In this document: positions 1 to 10,315 of the stretch, one piece after another | How positions within the stretch are numbered: position 1 is the first letter of the stretch | How the letters are laid out: the number at the start of each line of letters is the position of its first letter | From: Byssothecium circinans | Lineage: Eukaryota > Ascomycota > Dothideomycetes > Pleosporales > Massarinaceae | Assembly: GCA_010015675.1 (NCBI GenBank) | Contig: ML976979.1 | Coordinates: 1,058,597-1,122,596 of the forward strand | Length of the DNA: 64,000 bases | Direction of reading: 5' to 3' | Notes under the pieces: generated by a model | What the model was told of the DNA's origin: nothing | Databases searched by the model: none | The model's input: only the letters and a program-made list of their open reading frames with translations | Made by a program: the position numbers and the translations under genes

Positions 1-423
1 AAGGCACGGTGCGATCTGGCGCATGCAGGTAGAAGATGTCCACCTGATCGGTGTCCAGTTCGGTTAAGGAGATGGTGAAGTGTTTGCGTAATTGCGTCGG
101 TTCATGCCAACCTTTCCCTTCGGGAAACACTTTGGTCGCTAGCTTTAACCCACGTGACTTCCAGTTTGCCTGGCGCGTCCATGCTTCTTGCTTGCCGTTG
201 ACGTACATGCGTGCGGTGTCGACTTCATTGTAGCCTTGTGATTGGAAGTAATCGAGGTGGCGGTTGAATTCTTCGAGGGTGAGGATGCGGGATCCTGCTT
301 CGTCGTCGGGACCTGTGCTTCGTCAGTGTTGAATGCTTTAGAGGGTGATAGGGATTGAGCGGACTTACCATAGGTCATCAATCCGAGGATGACACGCTCT
401 TTGGTTGATGCGCTTGACGCCAT
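1..423 (-). CDS. Aldo-keto reductase, aflatoxin-aldehyde-reductase type (3' part outside window)
   Basis: An NADPH-dependent aldo-keto reductase resembling the AKR7/aflatoxin B1 aldehyde reductase group, expected to reduce aldehydes or ketones in the cytosol. Exon 1 is 369-423 and starts at ATG 423 (MASSASTKERVILGLMTYG). The intron is 313-368 (GTAAGT...ACAG). Exon 2 runs from 312 off the window edge. After splicing, the protein reads through a first strand with LGLMTYGP, then EVDTARMY, ATKVFPEGKGWHEP and IFYLHAPDRT. These supply the AKR tetrad Asp (EVDTA), Tyr (ARMY), Lys (ATK) and His (YLHA). About 120 residues are visible of a family length near 330. It is divergent from the SDR at 968 with a 544-bp shared upstream region, so the two may be co-regulated oxidoreductases (inference). 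The substrate cannot be told from sequence. Confidence 0.9.
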
Positions 424-967
424 TTTGGAGACTTCTCGGAGACGCAAACAACGGAGTTGTCGTGATACCCTTCAGAAATCGAAACGTCGCTTGTGTGGGG
501 AGCGTATTGTCGAGATAAGTTGCTCGCAACTGTAAACGTAAACCTTTCCGACCCCGACTTAGATGCAGAGACGATATAACATGAACATCTTTTCTCTTCG
601 GTAATTGTGTATATATCCGTGTATTGCCTTGAACACGCGATGACCAATCGCATCGCATCGTTTCCCACTACTGCGTCCAGCTCCCCCGCCAGAAGTAAAG
701 CTCACTAAGATGGCTATCACCATACAGGACCATTTACAAATCGGCGGCCTTACTTTGGTGATTACAGGTTTAGAGCTAGCTACTGCTTTCCACTGTTGAT
801 ACGTAATCTGCCTTAGCGTCGATGGAAAGTTGGGTGATTCTTGGGACGCTACGGCAAGCTCAAAGAACACTGCATAGTACTGCATTCCGTATCGAGTTAT
901 AACTGCCCTTACCTATCTTCTACTCCTTTGAGGAAGCGTTATCGTAAAGTAACCGTATTTCCTCAAA
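424..967. promoter_or_regulatory. Shared upstream region of the divergent AKR and SDR genes
   Basis: This 544-bp interval separates two outward-facing start codons (ATG at 423 minus, ATG at 968 plus). It must hold both promoters. I see no coding remnant that convinces me and no single clear operator. The assignment rests on gene geometry only. Confidence 0.5.
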
Positions 968-1913
968 ATGGCCGCAAAATTCCAAGACCAAGTCGTCCTG
1001 ATTACAGGAGCAGCAAGTGGAATCGGGTACGTAGAACCCCTCTTCCCCTCACTCCCCCTCCCATGATTTTGGACCAAAATCGCAGATTGCTGAACAAACA
1101 GCCGCGCCACTACACTCAAACTAGCCACCCTTGGTGCCTCCCTCGCCCTCTGCGACATCAATGACACGGCGCTCTCCACGCTCTCATCCTCACTTCCCTC
1201 CCAAACCCCAGCACTAACCCAAAAAGTCGACGTCAGCTCCGAAGAAGACGTGAAATCATTCGTCTCCGCCACCGTCGCCAAATTCGGTCGCCTAGACCAT
1301 GTCTTCAACTGCGCGGGCGTCAATCCAACCAACATCCCTTTCCAAGAAACGACTCTGGAGTACTGGAACAGGCAGGTGGATGTGAACTTGAAAGGCGTTC
1401 TCCTGGTCACGAGGGAGAGTTTGAAGCATTTGCAGAGAGGTGCTAGTATTGTTACTGTGAGCAGTATGTCTGGATCGAGGGGGACTGCGCTTCAGGGCGT
1501 GTACAGTGCGTTATTCCCCGATATAGCTTCGACAATGAGAATCCAAGAGCTCACTGATCTGAATGTACCTTGACTAGACACTACCAAGCACGGCGTCATA
1601 GGCATGATGAAGAGCGTGGCGCTCGAAGTCGGTTCAAGAGGGATCCGTGCGAATTGCGTTGCGCCGGGCTATATTAACACGCCTACTAACTCCGGGATCG
1701 TGACTGGAGGCGAGATTGTGGAGAAGTGGGCAAAAGCGTAAGTTCAGATTGCTTCTCACGTGAAAGTTATCGAAGGCTGACAGAAGCAGGTGCGCGTTGG
1801 AGAGGTGGGGAACGCCTGAGGATGTTGCGGATGTAGTCATCTTCTTGTTCTCCGAGGAAGCGAGGTATGTTAGTGGTGCTGTGTATGAAGTCGATGGAGC
1901 TGTCCGTTGGTGA
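968..1913 (+). CDS. Short-chain dehydrogenase/reductase (SDR), 4 exons
   Basis: A classical NAD(P)-dependent SDR. Exons are 968-1026, 1102-1505, 1578-1737 and 1790-1913, giving 248 aa. Donors are GTACGT, GTGCGT and GTAAGT; acceptors are all AG. The N-terminus has the cofactor motif TGAASGIG, followed by CDIND at the end of strand 2, DV at strand 3 and NCAG at strand 4. The VSSMSGS stretch gives the catalytic Ser. Splicing exon 2 to exon 3 creates YNTTK, the YxxxK active site, which is the main reason for choosing that junction. The C-terminus carries PGYINTPT and a [14 protein letters not shown] end typical of the family. Length is normal (about 250 aa). The substrate is unknown; the divergent AKR neighbour suggests shared carbonyl metabolism (inference). 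Confidence 0.92.
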
Positions 1914-3163
1914 TGGAGGGAAGGGGAATGAGGGAATTACAGATAGAGACGCTTTGGAGAGTGATTTTCTCCCCTACCACCTTTCGTGTCGGGTGAAGTT
2001 CTAACGGACTATTCTTAGGCTACGGGATCGTGGGTATCAACTCCCGGTGCTCCAACAATGCTCTCTCCCCATCTAATTCTCTTTCGTGAAATTTTGCAGG
2101 CCTTTCCAACTACAGATCCGGAAGTGTATTGTCACGTGACAAAGATAAGCCCGCGGGTCCGCAAGCCAAGGCCTTACTTTTAAATGGCTGGTGTTTCTAT
2201 CACGCTAGCACCTTCTCCTATCATCGTTAAACATTACATCCATCTCTATAATATGGAACCAGCAGATATAGCGACTATCCAGGTGTTCATATGTTGTGGC
2301 AGAGACTAGAGACCACTGCTACCTATGGTACTGCACATCCTCACGAGGTCAACGATCTTAACAACGACGAACGTCCCAGCTTGACACATACATCTCCGCC
2401 GCATAATCCTTCCCCTCCCATCTCCAAGAACTCGCACCAAACATAGCGATCGCCATGTTTCAAAACACAAACCCCTGGACTCGTTTCCCCAACATCACGC
2501 TCTAATTGGCCAGCGCATTCACCTCAACACACAACCCCTTCCGCCAATTTCCGCACGCCCTACCCAACTCCTCATTCCACGGCATGAAGCTCGATCCGCG
2601 CCAGCCATATTTCACAACACGGGCTTTGCTCGACGCTTAGGGCTGTAGATGACCTCACGGGTACCCCGGAAGGAGATTGGCGGGGGATCCACTGGTGGTT
2701 GGATGCTCTCGATGGATTTATACTGAGCTCTACTCCAGCCTCCTGGTACTTCCACCTTTACTCCGTACTGCATCTACCGCTGCACGGTGAAGTCGACGTA
2801 TTTTCTGGGTCTTTCTGGATCCTGTCCATTCTTTTTTCTCTGTATTTATCGCGTTGTCGGGTCCAACCACCAGTGTCACTTCCTACACTACCTTCACGCA
2901 CCCTTCTATGCAACGGGTTTATTTATTACGCAAATTATCGAAAAGTTGGTTACACACTGTGTAACTACTAGGTACGTTTTCTCTTACTTCACTTTTACTT
3001 CACCTTTCCTCAACCCCTCGTCACAGCTGCGGCGTATTAATATAATATAAAACAATCAGCGGATAAAATCCCGACCACCACCTACTTCTGCCAACTACCT
3101 ATTCCCCATCTCAACAACACCTAGCGACATCCCTACCATCACATATCCGAAACACACAAAAAC
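1914..3163. other. Gene-free interval
   Basis: About 1.25 kb with no supportable gene. Open frames at 2699-3050 have no recognisable composition or partner exons. On the minus strand near 2400-2650 a broken frame (for example YGWRGSSFMPWNEELG) may be a decayed ORF, but it has several stops and I cannot name it. Confidence 0.5.
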
Positions 3164-3970
3164 ATGCGCGCCAGCATCATCTTCAGCGCTCTCGCGGCTA
3201 CGGCCTCCGCGGCCCCTCTCGCCCTGCGATACGCTTGGGCGCCTCTACCCGGCACGAAGGCGACATGTGGCGACCGCGAGAAGTACATGTCACTCGTCAT
3301 CGGACCCGAGAACGCTCAATCTATCCTCAAGCATTCCTGTGCTGCTTTCATGCCGCCTTGCGCCTACCCGGCTGAGAACAACCTCGACCCCAACACGGTC
3401 TGCACTGCCGTCGATACGTACCCGCTCGACGGCCCCAAGAACGTGACGCTTCCCGTTCTTGTTGAGAGCGGGGGCCACAAGCTTAGCAAGTGGGGTGTCA
3501 ACTGTAAGCCGTCTTCATTCATTCATTCATTCATTCATTCATTCATTCATTCATTCATTCATTCATTCATTCATTCATTCATTCATTCATTCATTCATTC
3601 ATTCATTCNNNNNNNNNNCATTCATTCATTCATTCATTCATTCATTCATTCATTCATTCATTCATTCATTCATTCATTCATTCATTCATTCATTCATTCA
3701 TTCATTCATTCATCCATGTTTGGAATTATACTAATTTGGGATACAGTCTTCGTGGTCCCCAAGACGCAAGAGGGAGGTATCCCAGTGCAATGGACGGCTG
3801 AGGATTGCGAGGGCTACATCAACGAACTCGTCTCGCAGACTGATCCTAACGGCTGCATGATTCCGGGAACGGGACCGGGGGCTGGCAACTTGACTGTTGG
3901 CGCTCCAACGGATGGCACTACGAACTCTCTGACGGGCACGATCGTTGGCGCAAAGTTTGTGGAGAAGTAG
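3164..3970 (+). CDS. Secreted cysteine-containing protein with microsatellite-bearing intron
   Basis: A predicted secreted protein of 187 aa. Exon 1 (3164-3503) begins MRASIIFSALAATASAAPLA, a textbook signal peptide with an Ala-rich cleavage region. The intron (3504-3746, GTAAGC...ACAG) contains a long TTCA repeat and an assembly gap. Exon 2 (3747-3970) ends GAKFVEK. The mature part has cysteines in ATCGDREKY, KHSCAAF, PPCAYPAE, NTVCTAVD, AEDCEGY and NGCMIPG, compatible with disulfides, plus an N-glycosylation site (NVT). The repeat is open in one frame, so a read-through protein with FIHS repeats is formally possible, but consensus splice sites and normal flanking composition favour an intron. 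I do not recognise the family. Size, secretion and cysteines would fit an apoplastic or effector-like role (inference only). Confidence 0.75.
   Translation: MRASIIFSALAATASAAPLALRYAWAPLPGTKATCGDREKYMSLVIGPENAQSILKHSCAAFMPPCAYPAENNLDPNTVCTAVDTYPLDGPKNVTLPVLVESGGHKLSKWGVNCKPSSFIHSFIHSFIHSFIHSFIHSFIHSFIHSFIXXXXIHSFIHSFIHSFIHSFIHSFIHSFIHSFIHSSMFGIILIWDTVFVVPKTQEGGIPVQWTAEDCEGYINELVSQTDPNGCMIPGTGPGAGNLTVGAPTDGTTNSLTGTIVGAKFVEK
3514..3713 (+). repeat. (TTCA)n microsatellite with a 10-N gap
   Basis: A near-perfect tetranucleotide array of about 200 bases inside the intron of the secreted-protein gene. Ten Ns at 3609-3618 mark an assembly gap, so the true copy number is unknown. Confidence 0.97.
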
Positions 3971-4779
3971 GGAAAATGACGGGTTCTGCGGGTGATGTGA
4001 CGACTTCCTTCGTCATGAGCAGCGGTCGGTGGTTAAAATGGATCGGAAATGGGGAATTAGGGGCCATGATCAACACCGAGCTTTTGGAGTTCTGGTGATA
4101 TTGGGGGTCTTGATATGCGAATCTCGGGATCTCTCATCCTACTTTCTATCATCTACTTTTTTATATTTCCTTTTCTGCTTTCCTTCTTGTCCATGATTCA
4201 AAAAGGCCGGACTGGTTCCCGCATTCTCGAAAGCTTTCCTTCTTCTCGAGCTTTTCTGTATATGCATGGGCGAAATGTTCTCGTCTGTGAAATCCACATG
4301 TCACATCTCGCCAGCTCCGCTCAGTCCCCATCACATATCTCTTAGCTTGACACTGGCACAGGACACCGTCTCCGCTTCCCGAATTTGCGGACCAGACTTT
4401 GACAAACCCCACGGAACCAACAGGATGGCTAGAGAAAGGAGCCTGAGAAGGCTAGTTCTCCCAGGCAACAACTAGTGCGTGGTATACTGAGTAAGAGCAG
4501 GGCCTTGGAAGTGTTCTGTATCTACTTCGCACAGTAAAGAGCCGAAACACATCACCAAGCGCATATCTCAAGGTGCCGTTCGTCGCAAACCGCCGATGCT
4601 CCACCCAAAGGCCCGTATACAACGACCACGCACAAACACTGCAGAGATATTCACACCTCAAGCCCGTCACTTCTCTATTTACCAAGTCAAGTTCGACACA
4701 CAGTCAATATTCATTCTCAACATATACTACACTAAACACCTTTACGCCACCCACCACTCCACCACCCAAAACCCCTCCC
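3971..4779. other. Gene-free interval between convergent genes
   Basis: Holds the 3' regions of the secreted-protein gene and of the MFS gene, which point towards each other. Several short frames overlap here on both strands, none with coding character. Pyrimidine-rich and C-rich tracts occur near 4740-4860. Confidence 0.5.
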
Positions 4780-6513
4780 CTACCCCAACGCCTCCACCAT
4801 CCTCCCCCTCCACTTCGCCCCAAACCTCTGCATCGCCCAAATACACAGCACCCCACTCCCCACACACCACACCCCCAAAACCGTCATAACCCAACCATTC
4901 CCCACCGCCCTAATAACCGGCTCCGCCACCACCGCGCCCGTAAAACTAAATATATTCCTCAAGAAATTATTAATCGCGATACCCGCCGACGCGCGCTTCG
5001 GCATGAACTCGGTAAGCATCGTAGTAGCGACCGCGAAAATAAGCATGGAGCCGATGCCGAAGAAGAAATTCGCTATCATGGGGACGAGCCAGAAGACGCC
5101 GTGTTGCACGCTCCAGCCGTACCAGATCAAGGCGCCCGGGTACAGGATGGCGGCGAGCCAGGCGTTTTCCTTCATGCGGTCTTCGGGGCGCAGGACGAGT
5201 TTGCCGCCGGCGTCGTAGCGGCCCGCTTTGCGCGCTTCGCGGAGCATGATGCGGTCGATCCAGCGGCCGCCGAAGAGCGAGGCGATGAGGTAGCCTAGCG
5301 AGCCTGGGATGTAGAGCAGGCCGAGGATGAGGGTGGAGAAGTTGTAGGGTGCCACGGCGAAGGTGGCTTGGATGGAGATGTTGAGGATGTAGAGCGTGCC
5401 GAAGGTTATGCTGGCGTAGTAGACGGTTAGGGCGACTGGGGGGTAGCGGAGCCAGGTTAGGATGATGAGCGGGTCGATGAAGATGCGTCGGGCGGTTTGG
5501 GCGATGGATTTGGATTTTTGCTGTACGGATTGGCGGGTTGAGACGCGGGTTAGTTCGGGTCTGGTGGTGTCTTTTTCGGTTGGTTGGGTAGGAGGAGGGG
5601 ATGGTTGCTTGGAGCGTAGGGTTTCTGGTAAGGCGAAGATGATGCCGATGAGGGTGACGCCGCCGTAGATGGCGAGAAACCACTGCGTACTTCTCCATCC
5701 CAGCGTCTTTCCGAGGATACCGCCTATAATAGGGCCCAACAGAGGTCCACATAGAGGTCCCATGTAGAATAAACCCATAGCACGTCCGCGATCTTTCGAC
5801 TCCCACATATCTGCCACGCTTCCCGCGCCCACGGCTTGAACACTGGCTGCTGCTCCGCCAGAGAGCATCCGCACGACGATCAACATGATGATGTTCGTGG
5901 CGACAGCTGAAAGGATGGCAAAGAATGTAAATAGCCCAAACGAGACGATGTATATGGTTCGTCTCCCTACGGTCTCTGAAAACGACGACCACCAGAGCGG
6001 GAAAATGGACATGCTGAGCATGTACGTGGCGACGCTTAAGTTAGCCACTGTGGACGACGCTCCAAAGTCCTTTGCAATGTCTTGAAGCACCGGCATGTTG
6101 ATCGCCGAGCCCATGGGTGCTGCCATGGCGCAGAAAGCCACGATGGTCGTGATGAGCCATTTCGTTCTCCGCGCGTAGTGGTAGCTGTTTTCGACTTCTG
6201 GGATAAGCGTGAAGCGGCTAAAAAGGCCTCTTCTTTTCCGTCGTTCTATGACCACTGCATCGGGCGAGACTGATATCGATCGTGCAAGCGTTGCTGGCCG
6301 TGGGTTTGTTGATGATGCGTCATTTTCAACGTCGTGCTCGGATATTGTGGAGGCATGCGAGGGTGCTATAGATATGTCGTCGTCTTTCGATGATGTATTT
6401 TTCACCTCTTTCTCTGTGCTCGCAGTACCCGGTTCCACTGACTCGACGGTCGCACCGGATGATCGACCATATATCGGAGTTCCTGTCGCTGATGTCTTTT
6501 CAGGCTTCGACAT
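4780..6513 (-). CDS. MFS drug/polyamine exporter, DHA1 type
   Basis: A 577-aa intronless major facilitator superfamily transporter of the 12-helix DHA1 (drug:H+ antiporter) class in the plasma membrane. The ATG at 6513 (MSKPEKTSATG) is preferred over an upstream TTG in frame. A hydrophilic Ser/Thr-rich N-terminal tail of about 110 residues precedes helix 1 (WLITTIVAFCAMAAPMGSA). The loop after helix 2 has the motif-A like ETVGRRTIY. Helix 5 carries the antiporter motif C stretch GPLCGPLLGPIIGGILG, which marks exporters. A central cytosolic loop with KQPSPPPTQP separates the two six-helix halves. Its closest known groups are yeast TPO/FLR-type polyamine and multidrug exporters; substrate is not determinable. 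It stands alone, with no biosynthetic gene adjacent. Confidence 0.9.
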   Translation of the reverse strand: MSKPEKTSATGTPIYGRSSGATVESVEPGTASTEKEVKNTSSKDDDISIAPSHASTISEHDVENDASSTNPRPATLARSISVSPDAVVIERRKRRGLFSRFTLIPEVENSYHYARRTKWLITTIVAFCAMAAPMGSAINMPVLQDIAKDFGASSTVANLSVATYMLSMSIFPLWWSSFSETVGRRTIYIVSFGLFTFFAILSAVATNIIMLIVVRMLSGGAAASVQAVGAGSVADMWESKDRGRAMGLFYMGPLCGPLLGPIIGGILGKTLGWRSTQWFLAIYGGVTLIGIIFALPETLRSKQPSPPPTQPTEKDTTRPELTRVSTRQSVQQKSKSIAQTARRIFIDPLIILTWLRYPPVALTVYYASITFGTLYILNISIQATFAVAPYNFSTLILGLLYIPGSLGYLIASLFGGRWIDRIMLREARKAGRYDAGGKLVLRPEDRMKENAWLAAILYPGALIWYGWSVQHGVFWLVPMIANFFFGIGSMLIFAVATTMLTEFMPKRASAGIAINNFLRNIFSFTGAVVAEPVIRAVGNGWVMTVLGVWCVGSGVLCIWAMQRFGAKWRGRMVEALG

Positions 6514-6684
6514 GATGCCCTGAAATAACCCGAACTCGACGGATCCCAAGCGGTAGATATGTAATTGTGGGCGTCTTATCCGGATTTTTCACTCGCTTTT
6601 CCGGCGTGCATTATTCCCGCTTTCACCGCATGCAACCTCGGTCTTAAAGGACTGATTAGTCGGGCATATCCTTCTCTTACCGCA

Positions 6685-7153
6685 CGTAAAGATTGTGAGC
6701 CTAGGATTAATAAATCGGTGTTTTAGTTAAACGCCCAGTCTAGGTGGGCCGAGGCCGAGGCCGCGGCCGAAGCCGCCGGAGATGCCAGAAGGGCGTTTTT
6801 GTATAGAGAAAGTGGTTGTTTTGCATTCCAGAGGGTTTAACGCGTAGGGTGAGACTGCTGGAGGTGCTAGAAGGGCGTTTTTTATATAGAGAAAGCAGTA
6901 GTTTTGCATTCTAGAGGGTTTAACGCGTAGGGTGGCCTCTAAGGAGCCTTATACTATTAGTGTGTACAAGCCTAAGCGCTGCTAGATAACAGATTTTTCA
7001 CATTACTAAGGACTGCTAACCAAAATAGTAATCTAGGTCATCTAAATACGCCCCCGGGAAATACGCCCAGGCTCTCTATTACGCCCAGTCCCCAAGGCGT
7101 CTCAAAACAACCGAACTGGTTAAACGCCCAGGGCGTAATACACAATCTTTACG
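6685..7153. mobile_element. Putative non-autonomous element bounded by 13-bp inverted repeats
   Basis: CGTAAAGATTGTG at 6685-6697 is matched exactly in inverse orientation at 7141-7153, and the flanks partly agree (TTACC outside left, CTAC outside right). Inside, GTTAAACGCCCAG recurs near both ends (about 6728 and 7119) and an imperfect direct repeat of about 80 bp lies at 6785-6935. No transposase frame is present. The target-site duplication is not clear, so the exact ends are uncertain. Confidence 0.5.
6785..6936. repeat. Imperfect tandem repeat, about 80-bp unit, two copies
   Basis: Both copies contain AGAAGGGCGTTTTT, TATAGAGAAAG, TTTTGCATTC, and AGAGGGTTTAACGCGTAGGG in the same order, at about 6788-6852 and 6870-6934. 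Confidence 0.8.
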
Positions 7154-7649
7154 GTAGGTTGATGTCAGATGGAGGAAGGAATTGCGGGGTAAGCATATAA
7201 GACGCCATCTTGCGTCTTCTGCGCTTGAGGGAATTGAATGGGCGAGGCTTCCTCTCCCTGCAAGGTACCGGACACAACCCAGGTGGGCGACTATTCTGCC
7301 GCCGCTTACCGCCGCGGAACCGGGCCGCGTACGGATCGATCCCATCGCGGGGTAGACGGAGCCCGTATCTTGCTATGAGCCATAACCGATCTTGATGGTG
7401 TATTGAAAGAAGAAACTGAGAAAGGAGACGTGGACGGAAAAAGATGGAGATAGATATAGGCATAAAGATAGAAGTTTATTATGAAGAACTTGAACACCAC
7501 AAGAACCCCGCCTCTAGGTCAACGACGTAACACATCTCGGAGTTGAATCCTAGTCACCGTATTCGTCCCGCTTAGCCTTCACCTCAATCCCAATTCCCCC
7601 ACAATCACCATCCCATCTTAATTGCTCATAAGCCCTCTCCAACACCACA

Positions 7650-8554
7650 ATGTCAAGCGCTCCAGCTCCCTCACAAAATCAAGACCGCCTCCGCGCCCAT
7701 TTCGCTGGCCATGACGCCTCCGCACATCCACAGCGCTGGGACGAGCTCTGGCAAAAAGGCGACTTCATCCCTTGGGACCGCGGCCACGCCAATCCCGCAC
7801 TCATCGACGCCTTGAATCAGCGTAGCGACCTCTTCCCCTCTCCAATTTCCCAATCCGATGGAAAGCGGAAGCGCGCGCTGGTGCCAGGCTGTGGGATAGG
7901 ATACGATGTAGCCTTGTTTGCGGCGCATGGCTATGATGCGTACGGGCTTGAAGTTAGCGCGAGTGCTGTCAAGGCTGCGAAAGAGTACTTGAAGGATGTA
8001 GGGGAGGGACCGTTGGAGGGCGAGTATAAGGTTAAGGATGCGAAGGTGGGTGTTGGGAAGAAGGACTGTGTGTTGGGGGATTTCTTCGACGATGCATGGT
8101 TAGATGGCGTTGGGGGGCGAGGGGAGGGGTTCGATGTGATATATGACAATACTGTGGGTTTTTCTTGGTTGTCTGGGTATACATGGAGGAATACTGATTA
8201 TTGATGCAGTTCCTATGCGCTCTCGAGCCTTCGTTGCGCCCTCGCTGGGCTGCCCGGATGGCGCACCTACTCGCTCCTACTGGCGTGCTCATCTGCCTCG
8301 AATTCCCCACGCATAAACCCCCATCCTCGGGTGGCCCGCCGTATTCACTCCCCTCGCTGGTGCACGAAGAATTGCTCAAACGACCGGGTGAGGAGATATC
8401 GTATGATGATACTGGCAAAGTTGTGCAGACGGATCGAGCAGAGGGCAAAGATGCGCTGGTAAAGGTCGCACATTGGACGCCGGAAAGGACGGTACCAGTA
8501 GGAATCGTCAAGGGCGTGGTGACAGACCGCGTGAGTGTGTGGCGACATAAGTAG
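7650..8554 (+). CDS. SAM-dependent methyltransferase, thiopurine/thiol methyltransferase (TPMT) family
   Basis: A 282-aa TPMT-family methyltransferase, predicted to move a methyl group from S-adenosylmethionine to a thiol, halide or similar small nucleophile. Exons are 7650-8153 and 8210-8554; the intron is 56 bases with donor GTGGGT and acceptor GCAG. The N-terminus has the family's RWDELWQKGDFIPWDRG block, then motif I ALVPGCGIGYDVALFA with an acidic residue at the end of strand 2 (GLEVS). Splicing creates YDNTFLCALEPSLRPRWA, the characteristic (Y)D-x-TFLCAL block of the family, which validates the junction. The C-terminus ends VSVWRHK. Length is normal. Fungal relatives are often discussed in thiol detoxification or methyl halide formation; the substrate here is unknown. 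Confidence 0.92.
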
Positions 8555-8577
8555 TCTTCTCTGTGGTATAGTACTGT

Positions 8578-9510
8578 TCAAGGCGTCTTTCGCAACGAGT
8601 TGTAATGCTCGCCCAAGCCGTGACTGTGCCGGTAATAGCCCAGCCAAATCTCCTTTGTCGCATCTTCACCCTCGCTAGGCGTGATCTTGTCCACTCTGCC
8701 ATCGCCATGCAACACGTTGATAGTGACACCATATGTCTTCGCCAACGCCATGAGCTCCATATGCCCGCCCCATTCCCCCGTCTCCCTAATCTTAGCCAAG
8801 TACTCCCCAAGCGGCTCTTCCATGAAGCCAGCAAAATCTTCCGGATTCTGCTCAATCCACTCTGCTGCCGCATACCTCACCTTCTTGTAATCTGGCAGCG
8901 TGTCCTCCTCGATAGCCTTGACTTGTATCCGCGGCTTGAGCCCCAGTTCCCGCGTCTGCATCTGATCTGCCACGGCCGCATACAGACAATGCCCATCTGC
9001 GCGTATCTCCTTGCACTGTAGCCCGTGTTTGGAAAAATGCTGCTCCATGCGCTTGCGTTCCTGCTCGCGGAGGTCAGGCATGTTGGCGGCTTCTTCCTTT
9101 GCCTGAGCAACGAGGGCATCGTGTTCGGCGGCGCGGCGTGCGAGACGTGCTTTTGCGCGATTCAGTTTCTTGCGTGGGCCGTCGCCGTTTTGCTGCTTCT
9201 CATCCTTTGAATCGTCCGTCGATAGGTTCCCTGTCTGTTCTTCTACATGTTCAGGTTCCGCCTCAGCTTCAGCCTCAGCTTCAGCCTCAGACTTTTCCTC
9301 TTCAGAGCCGACTCCCTTGTTATGTGTCGCAAGCTCTCGGACCTGCCGCTCCTTGAGTTCGCGCTCGAGCCGTTCGCATTCGTCGTTGACGCCCTTTCGC
9401 GTCTTCTTGGTGGCTTGTTTCTTCTTTTGCGTGATGCGGGAGACGAGGTCGCGCTGCTCTTTCCGATGGCGGGTTTGGAGGGCTTCGAGGGTCTCGGAGG
9501 CATCCGCCAT
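8578..9510 (-). CDS. OTU-domain deubiquitinase, OTUD6/Otu2 type
   Basis: A 310-aa cysteine protease of the ovarian tumour (OTU) family that cleaves ubiquitin conjugates. The ATG at 9510 (MADASETLEALQ) is chosen because the frame upstream has no family-like sequence. Residues 1-160 are charged and predicted to be coiled-coil (QTRHRKEQRDLVSRITQKKK), with a short EAEA repeat around residue 75. The OTU domain follows: IRADGHCLYAAVADQM supplies catalytic Asp and Cys, and GLGEHYNSL near the C-terminus supplies the catalytic His. Architecture and length match yeast Otu2 and animal OTUD6B, which are linked to ribosomes and translation. It is convergent with the methyltransferase, with only 23 bases between their stops. 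Confidence 0.95.
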   Translation of the reverse strand: MADASETLEALQTRHRKEQRDLVSRITQKKKQATKKTRKGVNDECERLERELKERQVRELATHNKGVGSEEEKSEAEAEAEAEAEPEHVEEQTGNLSTDDSKDEKQQNGDGPRKKLNRAKARLARRAAEHDALVAQAKEEAANMPDLREQERKRMEQHFSKHGLQCKEIRADGHCLYAAVADQMQTRELGLKPRIQVKAIEEDTLPDYKKVRYAAAEWIEQNPEDFAGFMEEPLGEYLAKIRETGEWGGHMELMALAKTYGVTINVLHGDGRVDKITPSEGEDATKEIWLGYYRHSHGLGEHYNSLRKTP

Positions 9511-9642
9511 GGCGAGGTAGAGGTGCGGGGTGTTTCTGGTGGGGTGAGACAAGTAGACGGAATGGGAAAGTTTTACAGGTGCCGCGGAAGAATGTAGGGC
9601 CGAAAACGTGATCTTGGACGTCTGAGAAGACTGACTCCTCAA

Positions 9643-9788
9643 GGTAGCAAAATCTCGGGATATAAGTTAATGCCCATTCTCTGCAAAACTTATCTAAAGT
9701 TGGTTCAGTCTTTTATACTCCCCCTGATTTCTAAGCTCTGGTGGGGATGTGACGTTCATTAGCTTATTTCCCGAGTTATCTTCTACGA
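9643..9788. mobile_element. MITE copy A (GGTAGCAAAATCTCGGGA family)
   Basis: Left end GGTAGCAAAATCTCGGGA at 9643-9660; right end AGCTTATTTCCCGAG at 9761-9775 followed by a degraded complement of the left end. It is about 146 bp long with no ORF, and shares termini with copies at 13963, 19737, 20189 and 31058. It sits directly upstream of the OTU gene. Confidence 0.8.
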
Positions 9789-10315
9789 GAGACCGACCTC
9801 CCTACATCCTCAATCAAGTATGGTGCTATTACCTTGGAGTTGCTATTTGCTCCAGTACTTTCTCATACCTCAGTCTCACTATCATAGCATCCGAGAAGCT
9901 TAGTAGCCGCTGCTTGTTTTTTCCCTCATACGCCTCTACGAAGACATCTTTTCAAATCCATGGACATGTTTTCCTTGCAAGCTACATGCCATGACTGTTC
10001 CCAGTGAAAACGGAGCTTTTTCTCTTATTTCGATGTTGCTAAGCATCCACTCGTGGGCTTCCATCTCCTATTCAACGGCTATTTGTTTACTTCTTCTCTA
10101 ACTTTATCTAATTATACCGCCTATGTAGCCGCCGTCTGAAAATGCTAATTATAGTTTTTCCTAATTACTGCCACTTCCTCTCGTATCTACCTTCTTGATT
10201 TTGTGCTGCTCTAGGTCCCGCGTTTGTCGTGCCAAACGCTCTTTCCCTTTCTACTAATAGCAGGAAAACACACAACGCTGCAACACAAACCCTCCACACT
10301 ACGACAACCACCAAC

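Noticed and set aside
3459..3734. ORF with FIHS repeats through the microsatellite
   Set aside because: It is a translation of the TTCA array; consensus splice sites and protein-like flanks show the array is intronic.
4970..5992. Minus-strand ORF of 340 aa inside the MFS gene
   Set aside because: It is an Arg/His-rich shadow frame of the transporter coding sequence.
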